Shown: positions 1 through 6,358, counted from the first letter of the stretch. The stretch is DNA of 10,623 bases from Draconibacterium orientale (GCA_022736595.1 DZDC01000013.1:5048-15670), one strand, 5' to 3'. Made by a program: numbers and translations. Notes: generated by a model from the letters alone, not told the origin.

Positions 1-621
1 GCTTCTTGGACCAGTCAAAATGGAAGTCTTTTGGGCTCATGTAGTTCCCCAGGCTATTCAGGAACTGTGTTTGAACCCATTGATGGCTACAAAGGCGACT
101 TTGCCCGCATCTTCTTTTACATGGCTACTCGCTATTTGAACGAAGATAACAATTGGCAAAACAATGCCATGGTCGATGGCAGCCAATTAAAGCCTTGGGC
201 ACTTAATCAATTGTATCAATGGCATTTGCAAGATACTGTTAGTCAAAAAGAAATTAATAGGAATGATGCGGTTTATACCTATCAAAACAACCGAAATCCT
301 TTTGTAGATCATCCAGAATTTGTGGATAGCATTTGGTTTTTTTACGATGCTATTCATAATCAAAAACAACCCAGCTTTCAGGTTTTTGCTTTCCCAAATC
401 CTGGCACCGAAGTTCTTAATTTGCATTTAAACCAAGCAAAATCAAGTCAATATATAGTTGAGGTAATGGATTTGGAAGGTCGCATTGTAATGGAAGTGAA
501 ATTCTCGGGTAGCGATTTTAAGTTGAATACCGCAGATTTATCCAAAGGTTTGTATTTGATACGCATTGAAGACCAAAACCAAGGGACTTACCAAACTTTA
601 AAATGGATTAAAAATGAATAA
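1..621 (+). CDS. Endonuclease I family secreted nuclease with T9SS sorting domain (5' truncated)
   Basis: The reading frame is open from base 1, so the start lies upstream; 206 residues are visible. The first ~110 match the C-terminal half of endonuclease I (Pfam Endonuclease_1, EndA/Vvn/Bsn-like): a YSGTVFEPIDGYKGDFAR stretch, an FYMATRY helix, the QKEINRNDAV segment, and NNRNPFVDHPEF, which carries the Asn expected to bind the catalytic metal. The catalytic His of the family lies upstream, outside the window. From about base 379 the protein changes to a ~80-residue beta-rich tail with FPNPG at its start, a VMDLEGRIV strand, LSKGLYLIRI and a basic end. This is a type A T9SS C-terminal sorting domain, so the enzyme is probably exported across the outer membrane and anchored or released. 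Likely role: degrading extracellular DNA or RNA for nutrients. The family call is firm; substrate preference cannot be seen. Its stop overlaps the next gene by 8 nt. Confidence 0.9.
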   Translation, partial: ASWTSQNGSLLGSCSSPGYSGTVFEPIDGYKGDFARIFFYMATRYLNEDNNWQNNAMVDGSQLKPWALNQLYQWHLQDTVSQKEINRNDAVYTYQNNRNPFVDHPEFVDSIWFFYDAIHNQKQPSFQVFAFPNPGTEVLNLHLNQAKSSQYIVEVMDLEGRIVMEVKFSGSDFKLNTADLSKGLYLIRIEDQNQGTYQTLKWIKNE

Positions 622-1060
622 AATAAGACTTACCAAAGAATTTGAATTTGAAATGGCCCATGCCTTACTCAATTACGATGGGCTTTGCAAACACATACAT
701 GGCCATTCTTACAAACTTGCGGTGACGGTGATTGCCACTCCGATTAGCGATGTTTCCTCGCCCAAAAACGGAATGGTGATGGATTTTGGCGGTTTGAAAA
801 GTCTCGTTAATGAGTTGATAGTAAAACCTTTAGATCATGCTTTTATCATCAATAAAAATACACCCCAAGCTTGGATTGATAATCACAATCAGCTTTTTGA
901 ACGCACCTATCAAGTAGATTATCAACCCACTTGCGAAAATATGGTGATCGATTTTGCCCAACGAATTAAGGCCAAATTACCTCAGGGAGTGACGCTTTTT
1001 AGTGTGAAATTGCATGAAACCGCCACAAGTTTTGCCGAGTGGTATGCTGCTGATCAGTAA
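614..1060 (+). CDS. queD: 6-pyruvoyl-tetrahydropterin synthase / QueD family (6-carboxytetrahydropterin synthase)
   Basis: A 148-residue protein of the PTPS/QueD fold, of usual length. The zinc ligands are visible as His16 (EMAHAL) and His29/His31 (HIHGHSY). Cys25 just before them is the expected catalytic cysteine, and the Asp74-His75 pair (PLDHAF) completes the catalytic set. GMVMDFGGLK (53-62) and the C-terminal KLHETATSFAEW (133-143, with the pterin-binding Glu135) are further family signatures. In bacteria the usual reaction turns 7,8-dihydroneopterin triphosphate into 6-carboxy-5,6,7,8-tetrahydropterin, the second step to queuosine. A PTPS-type activity cannot be excluded from sequence. 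Cytoplasmic. The ATG lies inside the end of the nuclease gene (8-nt overlap, different frame), so translation may be coupled although the two functions seem unrelated. No other queuosine gene is in the window. A terminator hairpin follows 10 nt after the stop. Confidence 0.87.
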   Translation: MNKIRLTKEFEFEMAHALLNYDGLCKHIHGHSYKLAVTVIATPISDVSSPKNGMVMDFGGLKSLVNELIVKPLDHAFIINKNTPQAWIDNHNQLFERTYQVDYQPTCENMVIDFAQRIKAKLPQGVTLFSVKLHETATSFAEWYAADQ

Positions 1061-1069
1061 AAATATAGA

Positions 1070-1098
1070 AGCCATTCAAATTAATTGAGTGGCTTTTT
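1070..1098. terminator. Rho-independent terminator between convergent queD and rsmG
   Basis: AGCCATTCAA (1070-1079) pairs with TTGAGTGGCT (1085-1094) in a 10-bp stem with one G-T wobble and a 5-nt loop, followed by a run of five T (1094-1098). It lies 10 nt after the queD stop. On the other strand the hairpin is followed by a moderately T-rich stretch (complement of 1058-1069), so it may stop transcription from both sides. The rsmG stop codon (1097-1099) overlaps the T-run. Confidence 0.75.
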
Positions 1099-1711
1099 AA
1101 TAGAGATGTACCACATATTTGGTTTCAAAGAATTCGTCTTCAAAAAAGGAGGCTATTGGAAATAGTTTGTGTTGCAATGGAATCTCGTTTAACTCTTCTG
1201 CAAAATCACCACCTTTAAGATATAAGATTCCGTTTTTAAATGCGTTTCGGTTGTTTCTACTGATTTTGCCTTGAGTCCAAGGGATGAAGGCAGGCAGTGC
1301 AGTCACGGCTCGGCTGAGAACAAAATCGTAGGTTCCTTTCATTTCTTCGGCTCGTTTATGCTCGGCTACTACGTTTTTTAAATTCAGTGCTTCGGCCACA
1401 GCTTTTACCACCTTAATTTTTTTTCCAATACCATCCACCAAATGAAATTGGGCATCAGGAAACAAGATGGCCAATGGAATTCCGGGAAATCCACCGCCTG
1501 TGCCCACATCTAAGAGTTTGCTTCCCGCACTGAAGTGAATGACTTTGCCTATGGCCAAGGAATGTAATAGGTGGCGCGTCTCAAAATGCTCCATGTCTTT
1601 CCTTGAAATCACGTTGATTTGATCGTTCCAAAATTGATATAACTCTGGCAGTTGGGCGAATTTTTGTAATTGATCTTCGCTAAGTTTTGGGAAATACTTT
1701 TTAAGCTCCAT
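1097..1711 (-). CDS. rsmG: 16S rRNA (guanine-527-N7)-methyltransferase RsmG (GidB)
   Basis: A 204-residue SAM-dependent methyltransferase that makes m7G527 in 16S rRNA; loss of this enzyme is known to give low-level streptomycin resistance. Visible signatures are NVISRKD (33-39), the SAM-binding glycine loop LDVGTGGGFPGIP (67-79), the acidic strand end FHLVD (89-93), SRAVTAL (133-139) and LKGGDF (165-170). The length is normal for Bacteroidota RsmG. I chose the ATG at 1709-1711 (MELKKYFP), because the frame upstream offers only a TTG five codons earlier and known homologues begin at this point. The start overlaps the 3' end of the upstream hydrolase gene by 11 nt, so the two genes are very likely one transcription unit. 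Confidence 0.95.
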   Translation of the reverse strand: MELKKYFPKLSEDQLQKFAQLPELYQFWNDQINVISRKDMEHFETRHLLHSLAIGKVIHFSAGSKLLDVGTGGGFPGIPLAILFPDAQFHLVDGIGKKIKVVKAVAEALNLKNVVAEHKRAEEMKGTYDFVLSRAVTALPAFIPWTQGKISRNNRNAFKNGILYLKGGDFAEELNEIPLQHKLFPIASFFEDEFFETKYVVHLY

Positions 1712-2495
1712 ATTGTAAGGCTTCAATGCTATTTAAAAAATTTCTACAGGCATCAATGATTTTTTCGGGATATTGAAGGTGAGGGACGTGACCACAATTT
1801 TCGATTTTCATGATAGCTAAAGTTTTACTTTGAGCATTTTCTGCCACTCGATCAATTTGGGCAAAAGTGCCATATTCGTCTTCATCCCCTTGAATCAAAA
1901 GCAGCGGCACTTTAATTTGTTTCATTTCTTCTGCCGCTTCCCAGTCGTTGAGGTTGGCTTTAAGCCAATGACTGGTCCAGTGGTCAATAAGCTGCTCAGC
2001 CCTACCATTTTGATAGCGGTTTAGTGCACGCAAAAGATCGGGTTGTTGTAGCAATTCCCTCGCTTTTTCGATGCCTTTCAAGCTATGTTCTTCCAGCATC
2101 ACATGGGGGGCTTCTACCACAGAGGCTAAAAGTTGGGGTAGGGCATTGGCACTTTGAATGAGGGCAATGGTGCCGCCATCACTATGGCCAAATAGAATAA
2201 TGGGCTGGTTGATATTTAGGCTTTTAAGAAGTTGAGGGAGCATTATTTTGCCCTCAAAATGCAAAAATTTACTGCTAATGGGGCCTTCCCAATAGTCAGA
2301 TTGGCCGTAGCCAATACGTTCGTAAACCAGAGCAGGTAAATGCAAGGCATCCGCCAGTTGCTGTGGAAACTGTTTCCATTGACCAATGCTGCCTAAACCC
2401 TCATGTAGAAAAACCAAAAGGGGCTTGTCGGTATTAATCCATTGTGAATTAATAACTTGATAATGTATTCGCTTTCCGAAAATTGGTGTAAACAT
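1701..2495 (-). CDS. Alpha/beta-fold hydrolase
   Basis: A 264-residue alpha/beta hydrolase of the MhpC-like superfamily, unsubstituted in its core. The nucleophile elbow is GHSDGG (103-108, Ser105). The acid is probably Asp204 in LLLIQGDEDEYGT, and the general base is His236 in NCGHVPH. The oxyanion-hole region is LVFLHEGLGSIGQW (27-40), and the YERIGYGQSD segment (58-67) is typical. There is no signal peptide, so it should be cytoplasmic. The substrate (ester, amide or C-C bond) cannot be told from sequence. It sits upstream of rsmG with an 11-nt overlap. The ATG at 2493-2495 is the only Met before the HEGLG motif; the next is at residue 85. Confidence 0.88.
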   Translation of the reverse strand: MFTPIFGKRIHYQVINSQWINTDKPLLVFLHEGLGSIGQWKQFPQQLADALHLPALVYERIGYGQSDYWEGPISSKFLHFEGKIMLPQLLKSLNINQPIILFGHSDGGTIALIQSANALPQLLASVVEAPHVMLEEHSLKGIEKARELLQQPDLLRALNRYQNGRAEQLIDHWTSHWLKANLNDWEAAEEMKQIKVPLLLIQGDEDEYGTFAQIDRVAENAQSKTLAIMKIENCGHVPHLQYPEKIIDACRNFLNSIEALQYGA

Positions 2496-2499
2496 GGGG

Positions 2500-2507
2500 C
2501 AAAGGTA
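2500..2507 (-). promoter_or_regulatory. Bacteroidota -7 promoter element for the hydrolase-rsmG unit
   Basis: On the minus strand the sequence is TACCTTTG, an exact match to the Bacteroidota -7 consensus TAnnTTTG. Only 4 nt separate it from the ATG of the hydrolase, so transcription would begin at or very near the start codon and the mRNA would be almost leaderless. No convincing -33 TTG is seen at the usual spacing. Confidence 0.45.
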
Positions 2508-2580
2508 GCAAATTTAAACAACAAATCCACCCTTGAATCTTACGATTTCAAAGATGGATTTCAAGTATTTTAGTGGTTTT

Positions 2581-2910
2581 TTAGAAACTATGGTTCAAAG
2601 TTGCTTTTCCTTCTTCTGTAATAAGGGCAGGGGTCCACAGGGGTTCCCAAACCAAATCAACTTGCACCTCATGTTCGGGATACATATTGCTGACCACCGT
2701 ATGTACATGTTGCAAAATGGTGTCTCCCACTGGGCAGCCCCGTGCCGATAAGGTCATGGCAATATAAATTTGTTTTTTGGTGGTTTCGTAATCCACTTCG
2801 TAAATGAGTCCCAAATCCACAATGTTAACTCCCACTTCGGGGTCGGGTATGGTTTTGATAAATTCCAGAATTTCTTGCTCTGCTTCGGTTAATTGATTGA
2901 TTTTTGACAT
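2581..2910 (-). CDS. DUF59 / MIP18-family Fe-S assembly protein (SufT/PaaD-like)
   Basis: A 109-residue protein consisting essentially of one DUF59 (FeS_assembly_P) domain. Visible signatures are IPDPEVGVNIVDLGLIYEV (21-39) with the conserved DPE and DLGLIY, TLSARGCP (53-60) with the conserved Cys59 on the ligand-binding loop, and WEPLWTP (88-94). Relatives act in maturation or repair of Fe-S proteins (SufT, eukaryotic MIP18/CIA2) or in assembling multi-component oxygenases (PaaD). No suf or paa genes are nearby. Instead the gene is third in an operon, 21 bp after the membrane protein and downstream of the DUF1858-DUF2249 gene. This points to a metal- or Fe-S-centre maintenance role for that operon (inference). 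The family is firm; the specific symbol is left blank because SufT and PaaD cannot be separated here. Confidence 0.87.
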   Translation of the reverse strand: MSKINQLTEAEQEILEFIKTIPDPEVGVNIVDLGLIYEVDYETTKKQIYIAMTLSARGCPVGDTILQHVHTVVSNMYPEHEVQVDLVWEPLWTPALITEEGKATLNHSF

Positions 2911-2931
2911 GGTATTAATTTTTTTTGGTAT

Positions 2932-4233
2932 TTATAGTTTTCGCTTTGGAAATATAATCGGTTCAAGTTTTTGGCGGTGGGTTAAGATTTTAAAGTTGTT
3001 GAATGCATACAAAAGTGCAGTGGTAAAAAGGGCTATTCCAGCTATCACTAAAACATAATAACTTGAGAATAGTATGCCCACCAATCCGCCAAAAAAGCCT
3101 ACAAGGAAAGTCCAGTAATGTGCATCGGCTACTTTTGCATGATGCATATCGGCAGGAAGTGGAGTTTTAAATTTGCCTACTTTGTCTTGATAAAGTTTCA
3201 ACCACACAATAAAAGGTAGCGTTTTGTACATCTGTCCCAGAATTAGTGCGCTGAAAAAGCCATAGATCAATGAATATCCAAATACCAGTTGCGCTTTGGT
3301 AGCCCACATCATGCCTAGGTATCCGCTTGCTGCGGAGGCCAAGCCCGAAATGAGACTGATAAAAAGCAACGAAAAAGCAAGTACCGAATGTTTCATGCCC
3401 ACGTCCAACGATTTGCGCAGACGTTTGCGGTAGGCTTCAAAATTGTATCTAAAAAAGAAGGAAAACCCCATTAAGATTACCAATGTAGCTAATAGATTTA
3501 CATAGGATGCAAAGTTGAAAAACAGACTAATATTGAGTAAGATCAAGCCGCCATTGATGAGCCAATAGGCACGGTGGAGGTGACGTTCGTTAAGTTGATG
3601 TGCTATGAAAAACATGGGCATCAAAATGCTGGAAACTCCCACTACCAATTGCATAAACCAACCCACCACTGCCATGCTTACGTGTATTTGCAAGGTGTTA
3701 TATTGCTGTATTTGAGGGTGAACGATAATTGAAAATCCAAAATAAACTGCCACGAAAAACCAAATGATGCTGGTCACTATAAACCGGTTTTGGATGCTTC
3801 TGACGGTTGACCTTTTTGCGCTCATCAAGGCATTGATTCCAAATAAAATTACAGATAGAATCACCAAGGTTCCTCCAATCATTATAAGTCCGTTGATAGC
3901 GATGAAACTTTGCCAAAAGCTTAAAACCATCAGAGGTGTTCCCAGCGCAAGCAAAATGAAGCTTGCCAATGCGAGTTTCTCGTTGTAAAGTTTCACTTCC
4001 ATTACCACAGGAATGAGTTGATACAAGGCTCCCATAATCACCATAGTAATCCATCCCAATACCATAATATGCACCAGCGATAGAATCTTAGGACTAAGGG
4101 TGGTAATGGTTAAGTCGTTGGCACTGAATATAAAGAGTACAGCAGCGACCAAAAAACTAAAGGCACCGTATGCATAATGGGGCAAAACAACTTTGGGCGA
4201 AGGGGCATTTTTGGTACTTAATCCAGCTTGCAT
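2932..4233 (-). CDS. Polytopic membrane protein, heme-copper oxidase subunit I / NnrS-like
   Basis: A 433-residue, very hydrophobic protein with about 12 predicted membrane segments (roughly 21-38, 51-75, 88-108, 113-135, 150-172, 183-210, 222-240, 244-262, 283-305, 314-338, 373-391, 393-412). Two helices start with His and carry a Gly-Trp pair: LVHIMVLGWITMVIMGALY (His55, Gly60-Trp61) and IHVSMAVVGWFMQLVVG (His184, Gly191-Trp192). These are candidate heme or metal ligands. Other His lie at 19, 172, 212, 218, 220, 282, 364, 365 and 372. The pattern resembles the short proteins annotated as cbb3-type oxidase subunit I-like or NnrS-like, found near nitric-oxide genes. It is shorter than a true CcoN or NorB, and I see no complete active-site His set for one, so oxidase or NO reductase activity is not claimed. 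It starts 1 nt after the upstream stop codon, so co-expression is almost certain. Confidence 0.72.
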   Translation of the reverse strand: MQAGLSTKNAPSPKVVLPHYAYGAFSFLVAAVLFIFSANDLTITTLSPKILSLVHIMVLGWITMVIMGALYQLIPVVMEVKLYNEKLALASFILLALGTPLMVLSFWQSFIAINGLIMIGGTLVILSVILFGINALMSAKRSTVRSIQNRFIVTSIIWFFVAVYFGFSIIVHPQIQQYNTLQIHVSMAVVGWFMQLVVGVSSILMPMFFIAHQLNERHLHRAYWLINGGLILLNISLFFNFASYVNLLATLVILMGFSFFFRYNFEAYRKRLRKSLDVGMKHSVLAFSLLFISLISGLASAASGYLGMMWATKAQLVFGYSLIYGFFSALILGQMYKTLPFIVWLKLYQDKVGKFKTPLPADMHHAKVADAHYWTFLVGFFGGLVGILFSSYYVLVIAGIALFTTALLYAFNNFKILTHRQKLEPIIFPKRKL

Positions 4234-4234
4234 T

Positions 4235-5074
4235 TTATTGGTTTTTACGGTAAATAATCAATTTGGTATTGTCGGCATCTTCTTCTTTGGAAGCAAAGGC
4301 AAATAATCTTTGTTCCAATTCGGGAAGGAGGTATTGAGGGAGGCGTTTATGATGTACATAAAGGGCTTGGTGGGGCTCCAGTTGTTCAATGGACTCTAAA
4401 ATAGTTACCATCGGCATGGGCATTTCTAAGGCTCGAACATCAATTTCAATCATGTTGTTTTCAAACTGTTTGAATACGATGTCGAAGGAAGGGTTAAGAT
4501 TGTTTTCAATGTTTTCTTCCGCTGGTATGGGCTCGTCAGTATTGCGATACAAAAAGGTGCGTACTTCGCCAGCATCGTTGCGTTGGGTTTGATGACTAAA
4601 GCCTTTTTCTTTAAGTTTATTGATGAGCGGAATGGGTTCAAAAGTATTGATGATGCAAAGACTTGCTCCCATGGGCAATACTTTTATTTGATCCATAATG
4701 GCTTTAAACGGATCTACACCGGATTCTAAGATTGGGCGTACATCCAATTCTATGATTTCTTTGGTATTCATAAATTTATTTTTTGTTTTAATTTGAGGAC
4801 TTAAAGTTGGAGTTTCGATGTTGGATTCTATTTCAAATCCTATGTTTTTAAGGGCTTGCAAAAGCACTTCTACACTACTGTTGCCTACCTGAGCTGCCAT
4901 TTCAAGGGTGACTCTTGGAGCAAGGAGTTTGCGCAATACTGGATTCTTGAGTTTAGTAAAATGACTGTTCACCGAAGCGATGGCCTCAATGGCGCTGGGG
5001 TTGGCTGAGATAATTTCCGATATCTTTGTCTTTCGGTTGACAATTAACGGTTTGATTAGTGTTTGATTCATCAT
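4235..5074 (-). CDS. DUF1858 - DUF2249 - DUF2249 domain protein
   Basis: A 279-residue cytoplasmic protein with three domains. Residues ~6-80 form a DUF1858 / ScdA N-terminal-like domain (ISEIISANPSAIEAIAS, then LKNPVLRKLLAPRVTLEMAA). It lacks the Cys pair seen in the ScdA/RIC N-terminus. Residues ~106-177 (EIIELDVRPILESGVDPF ... FEPIPLINKLKEKGF) and ~208-277 (MIEIDVRALEMPMPMVTILE ... LPQYLLPELEQRLF) are two DUF2249 copies, each beginning with the same I-E-[LI]-D-V-R strand. DUF2249 has a SirA/TusA-like fold and often travels with hemerythrin/RIC proteins and denitrification genes. The active-site Cys of TusA is missing in both copies: there is no CP motif after the DVR strand, and the second copy has MPMPM. 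Sulfur transfer of the TusA type is therefore unlikely. First gene of a three-gene operon. The start is the first of two adjacent ATG codons. Function unknown; nitrosative or redox stress or metal-centre repair is inferred. Confidence 0.8.
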   Translation of the reverse strand: MMNQTLIKPLIVNRKTKISEIISANPSAIEAIASVNSHFTKLKNPVLRKLLAPRVTLEMAAQVGNSSVEVLLQALKNIGFEIESNIETPTLSPQIKTKNKFMNTKEIIELDVRPILESGVDPFKAIMDQIKVLPMGASLCIINTFEPIPLINKLKEKGFSHQTQRNDAGEVRTFLYRNTDEPIPAEENIENNLNPSFDIVFKQFENNMIEIDVRALEMPMPMVTILESIEQLEPHQALYVHHKRLPQYLLPELEQRLFAFASKEEDADNTKLIIYRKNQ

Positions 5075-5096
5075 TCTTATCTAATTAAATACTATG

Positions 5097-5104
5097 CAAA
5101 AGTA
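5097..5104 (-). promoter_or_regulatory. -7 promoter element of the DUF2249 operon
   Basis: The minus strand reads TACTTTTG, matching the TAnnTTTG consensus, 22 nt before the first ATG. A TTTG further upstream (minus strand) is only 11 nt away, too close for a normal -33 box, so the upstream element is weak or replaced by an activator site. Three TGTAA motifs lie 44-84 bp further upstream. Confidence 0.5.
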
Positions 5105-5190
5105 GTATATAACTGCAAATGAATTGCTATTTTCCAACAAAAAAATCTGTAAAGTGTTAATTTGTAATAAGTTTTGTGTAAGTAGTTGAG

Positions 5191-5204
5191 AATTAATATT
5201 AATT
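5191..5204. repeat. 14-bp perfect palindrome AATTAATATTAATT
   Basis: A perfect 14-bp dyad in the 198-bp spacer between the YjjG-like gene (ends at 5273) and the DUF2249 operon (starts at 5074). It is pure A/T in an AT-rich spacer, so chance is a fair explanation. It could be a regulator site. It is not followed by a T-run that would make it a terminator. Confidence 0.35.
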
Positions 5205-5272
5205 TATAATCGTTCTAAATAATAAAATTATGTACGATAATCCGAAGCAGGAAGGCAACCCAAGGGTAATAT

Positions 5273-5968
5273 TTAAAGAATCTCTTTGATTTGAAGTAAG
5301 TTATAAACAGTATAAGTAGGTTTATAGGCCACTTGGCTATGGTCGAAGCTGGTCCAGATTTGATCCATACCCACGGCTGCGGCACCTTGAATATCGGCGC
5401 GGAGGTCGTCGCCAATCATAATGCTTTCATCGGCTTTGGCACCAGCCTGTTGGAGCGAATATCTAAAGATTTCAGGGCTGGGTTTTTTCCAAGGGGTGTG
5501 TTCGGAAATAATCACTTGATCGAAATAAGGTTCAAGATTCGATTGGCGAATTTTGATGGTTTGTACCTCGTCAAAGCCATTGGTAATGATGTGGAGTTTG
5601 TATTTTTTGCTAAGGTATTGGAGTAGTTCGTGGGTGCCTGAGATGAGTCTATTTTTAAAAGGACTGAATTTTAAGTAATCGGCACCAAAGGAAGCCGCAA
5701 GGTCGCGATCGTCTAACCCAAAATGCAGGAAACTAGCATGAAAACGTTCCACGCTGAGGAAATCTTTTTCTACCTTCCCATTTCGATAGTCCTCCCACAG
5801 GTCGTGGTTGATTTGCTGATATACTTCGTAAAAATGGTCAAAATCGGTTGCACAGCGTTGCTGCATTTGGTATTTGTGACAAAGGTCAATGATTACTTCT
5901 TTGGAGTTTTGGTCCAGATCCCAAAGGGTGCGGTCGAGATCAAAAAAGATATGTCGATAGGTTTTCAT
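5273..5968 (-). CDS. HAD-superfamily phosphatase, YjjG-like (pyrimidine/non-canonical nucleotidase)
   Basis: A 231-residue haloacid dehalogenase phosphatase with all four motifs. Motif I is HIFFDLDRTLWD (nucleophile Asp10, acid/base Asp12, Thr14). Motif II is HIITNG (Thr129). Motif III is WKKPSPEIF (Lys162). Motif IV is MIGDDLRADIQGA (Asp187, Asp188, Asp192). The helical cap falls between motifs I and II (subclass I). The FFDLDRTLWD start and the DEVQTIKIRQSNL-YF segment are typical of YjjG, a house-cleaning nucleotidase for (d)UMP, dTMP and non-canonical pyrimidine nucleotides. A generic HAD hydrolase with another phosphoester substrate is the alternative. Cytoplasmic. Single gene, with its own likely promoter upstream (5992-5999). 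Confidence 0.85.
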   Translation of the reverse strand: MKTYRHIFFDLDRTLWDLDQNSKEVIIDLCHKYQMQQRCATDFDHFYEVYQQINHDLWEDYRNGKVEKDFLSVERFHASFLHFGLDDRDLAASFGADYLKFSPFKNRLISGTHELLQYLSKKYKLHIITNGFDEVQTIKIRQSNLEPYFDQVIISEHTPWKKPSPEIFRYSLQQAGAKADESIMIGDDLRADIQGAAAVGMDQIWTSFDHSQVAYKPTYTVYNLLQIKEIL

Positions 5969-5991
5969 TCAGATGTGTTTCAAAAAGACTG

Positions 5992-5999
5992 CGAAAGTA
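5992..5999 (-). promoter_or_regulatory. Possible -7 promoter element for the YjjG-like gene
   Basis: The minus strand reads TACTTTCG, one mismatch from TAnnTTTG, 23 nt before the ATG at 5968. No -33 TTG is found at 19-21 nt. It is the only candidate in this leader, so the call is weak. Confidence 0.35.
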
Positions 6000-6030
6000 G
6001 AATTTTTTCAGAGTTCGTTTCGGTTTATTC

Positions 6031-6140
6031 CGCGAGTAATTAGACCAAAAAACGAAGGTTAATTGTCAAGAGATGGGGTAAGTGGATGAGTAGCGAAGGA
6101 TTAGCGAAAATTAGCTTAATTCGCGAGAATTCGCGGACAA
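6031..6140. repeat. TAGCG/TCGCG short-period intergenic repeat
   Basis: TAGCGAA, TAGCGAA, TAGCTTA, TCGCGAG and TCGCGGA start at 6091, 6102, 6112, 6121 and 6131, so five related units recur every 9-11 nt. A separate partial copy, CGCGAGTAATTAG, lies at 6031-6043. There is no reading frame here. This is the left part of the 441-bp gene-free spacer 5969-6409. Confidence 0.6.
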
Positions 6141-6154
6141 ATCTCTACTTCCCA

Positions 6155-6345
6155 TCAATTAACACATTCCCGCATTAAAAAATTACCAAACTCCTTTTTC
6201 CTTCTGCCTTTTATCTTTCTGGAGCGAAGCGGAAGTCCAGAACACGAAGTGCTTCGGGATCACTTTTCACTTTTCGTTTTTCACTTAATCAACCATTCAA
6301 TCCTTGTAAATCCCTCCTGTCTGTGTCATCCGTGTTCCCCCAATT
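6155..6345. repeat. Mosaic of short repeat phrases in the 5969-6409 spacer
   Basis: No gene is seen here. In order the stretch holds: a CATT/ATTA-rich phrase (6155-6189); a pyrimidine phrase CCTTTTTCCTTCTGCCTTTT (6193-6212); two small dyads, CTGGA...TCCAG (6220-6240) and CGAAG-TG-CTTCG (6245-6256); four 7-nt units CACTTTT, CACTTTT, CGTTTTT, CACTTAA (6261-6288); and an ATCC-rich phrase with AATCC at 6299 and 6309 and CATCC at 6327. Each block has its own period, so this is a chain of different repeats. Similar strings occur, from memory, in spacers of other Bacteroidota genomes. The mosaic ends just before the promoter of the lipoprotein gene. Confidence 0.5.
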
Positions 6346-6350
6346 TTCAT

Positions 6351-6358
6351 TACCTTTG
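6351..6358 (+). promoter_or_regulatory. -7 promoter element of the substrate-binding lipoprotein gene
   Basis: TACCTTTG is an exact match to TAnnTTTG, 51 nt before the ATG at 6410, giving a leader of roughly 45 nt. No TTG is found at the normal -33 distance; the region there is the ATCC-rich repeat phrase. Confidence 0.45.

Noticed and set aside
1712..1726. TTG start giving RsmG five extra residues
   Set aside because: The ATG at 1711 matches the usual RsmG N-terminus; the TTG adds sequence not expected in the family.
2531..2563. Hairpin CTTGAATC ... GATTTCAAG as terminator of the DUF59 operon
   Set aside because: The pairing needs a bulge and a long loop, and no T-run follows on the minus strand.
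5333..5626. Open frame antisense to the YjjG-like gene
   Set aside because: It lies entirely opposite a gene with all HAD motifs intact and its translation resembles no family I know.
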